DNA of 64,000 nucleotides from Dyella dinghuensis (GTDB taxonomy: Bacteria; Pseudomonadota; Gammaproteobacteria; Xanthomonadales; Rhodanobacteraceae): the NCBI RefSeq assembly GCF_003977615.1, contig NZ_RYZR01000002.1, forward strand, positions 1,214 to 65,213. Direction: 5' to 3'. This document shows, piece after piece, positions 63,668-64,000 of the stretch. The notes beneath the pieces are model-generated. The model saw only the letters and a program-made list of their open reading frames with translations. It had not been told where the DNA came from and searched no databases. The position numbers were made by a program, and so were the translations under genes. Positions within the stretch are counted from its first letter, which is position 1; each line of letters begins with the position of its first letter.

Positions 63668-64000
63668 AGCGATGGATCGTTCTGGCGTTGGCTTGTCTGG
63701 CGATATCGCCAGTCTGGAGTGCTGCACCCGTGCGCATCGGCTCCAAGGCATTCACCGAGTCGGTGATTCTCGGCGAAGTCGCACGCCTGGCCGCGCGGCA
63801 GGCTGGTGTTGCTGCAGAACATAAGCGCGAACTAGGCGGCACCAGCATCTTATGGAGCGCTTTGCAGCACGGCGATATCGACGCCTATCCCGAATACACA
63901 GGAACCATCACGCATGAATTGCTGAAAAATCTCGCGCCAGACGCGGATATTCCAACCTTGCGTGCCGCCTTGAAGCCACTGGGGATCGGCATCACCGATT
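63664..64000 (+). CDS. Glycine betaine/choline-type substrate-binding protein (or fused permease), 3' cut by window end
   Basis: The visible 112 residues begin with a signal peptide ([20 protein letters not shown]) and then [18 protein letters not shown], the ligand-binding start of OpuAC/OsmF-type proteins. [26 protein letters not shown]-type residues follow. It is probably the partner of the preceding ATPase; in many relatives this domain is fused to the permease, which cannot be judged because the window ends. Confidence 0.88.
   Translation, partial: MKRWIVLALACLAISPVWSAAPVRIGSKAFTESVILGEVARLAARQAGVAAEHKRELGGTSILWSALQHGDIDAYPEYTGTITHELLKNLAPDADIPTLRAALKPLGIGITD

Overview
This window looks like chromosome of a high-GC gammaproteobacterium in the Xanthomonadales/Lysobacterales, most plausibly Rhodanobacteraceae (Dyella/Rhodanobacter-like). 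The placement is inferred from gene content and order: miaA-hfq-hflX-hflK-hflC-DUF2065-purA in the classical gammaproteobacterial order, short hairpin repeats typical of the group, a secreted S53 peptidase and a fused moaCB gene. I saw no rRNA, tRNA, CRISPR array, prophage or intact insertion sequence.

Layout. 0-7.5 kb: the 3' end of an OmpA-type gene, an RsuA/RluB-type pseudouridine synthase, then kbl, a giant DUF748/AsmA-like protein and tdh on the minus strand (threonine to glycine plus acetyl-CoA). 7.6-15.2 kb: the miaA-hfq-hflX-hflKC-purA block. In it hflX seems to start at a CTG six bases after the hfq stop, and two copies of a 160-bp hairpin repeat precede hflK. 15.4-21 kb: a membrane diguanylate cyclase, a decayed SRAP-family fragment and the S53 peptidase. 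21.4-28.9 kb: stress and accessory genes (GST, LysR regulator, FrnE/DsbA-like protein, NTF2-like, VOC, SDR, a MOSC-flavin reductase-ferredoxin fusion, a 34-residue lysine-rich protein). GST and the FrnE/LysR gap share a 24-bp element differing at one base. 29-35.6 kb: an EmrAB/OMF-type tripartite efflux operon with its own MarR gene, a perfect 18-bp palindrome at its promoter, and MarR genes on both flanks. 35.7-44.7 kb: a PAS-GGDEF protein, an exported small protein, an M1 aminopeptidase, a Dyp-type peroxidase, and gcvP behind a tandem glycine riboswitch.

45.3-47.2 kb holds about 970 bases without a convincing gene. It contains a candidate structured RNA with a consensus -10 box and a terminator-like end, and a 265-bp element of nested inverted repeats. 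An unrecognised 266-residue protein follows.

47.3-62.7 kb is the functional core: a formate/molybdenum island. An OFA-family transporter precedes fdsG-fdsB-fdsA-fdhD-fdsD, encoding a soluble NAD-dependent molybdenum formate dehydrogenase and its sulfurtransferase chaperone. Facing it, with only two bases between the stop codons, is a tightly coupled ten-gene operon (moaA-moaCB-moeA-moaD-moaE-mobA-small gene-modA-modB-modC) that makes bis-MGD cofactor and imports molybdate, headed by a moco-type riboswitch that can mask the moaA ribosome binding site. The window closes with an OpuC/OsmF-type osmoprotectant ABC transporter cut by the window end.
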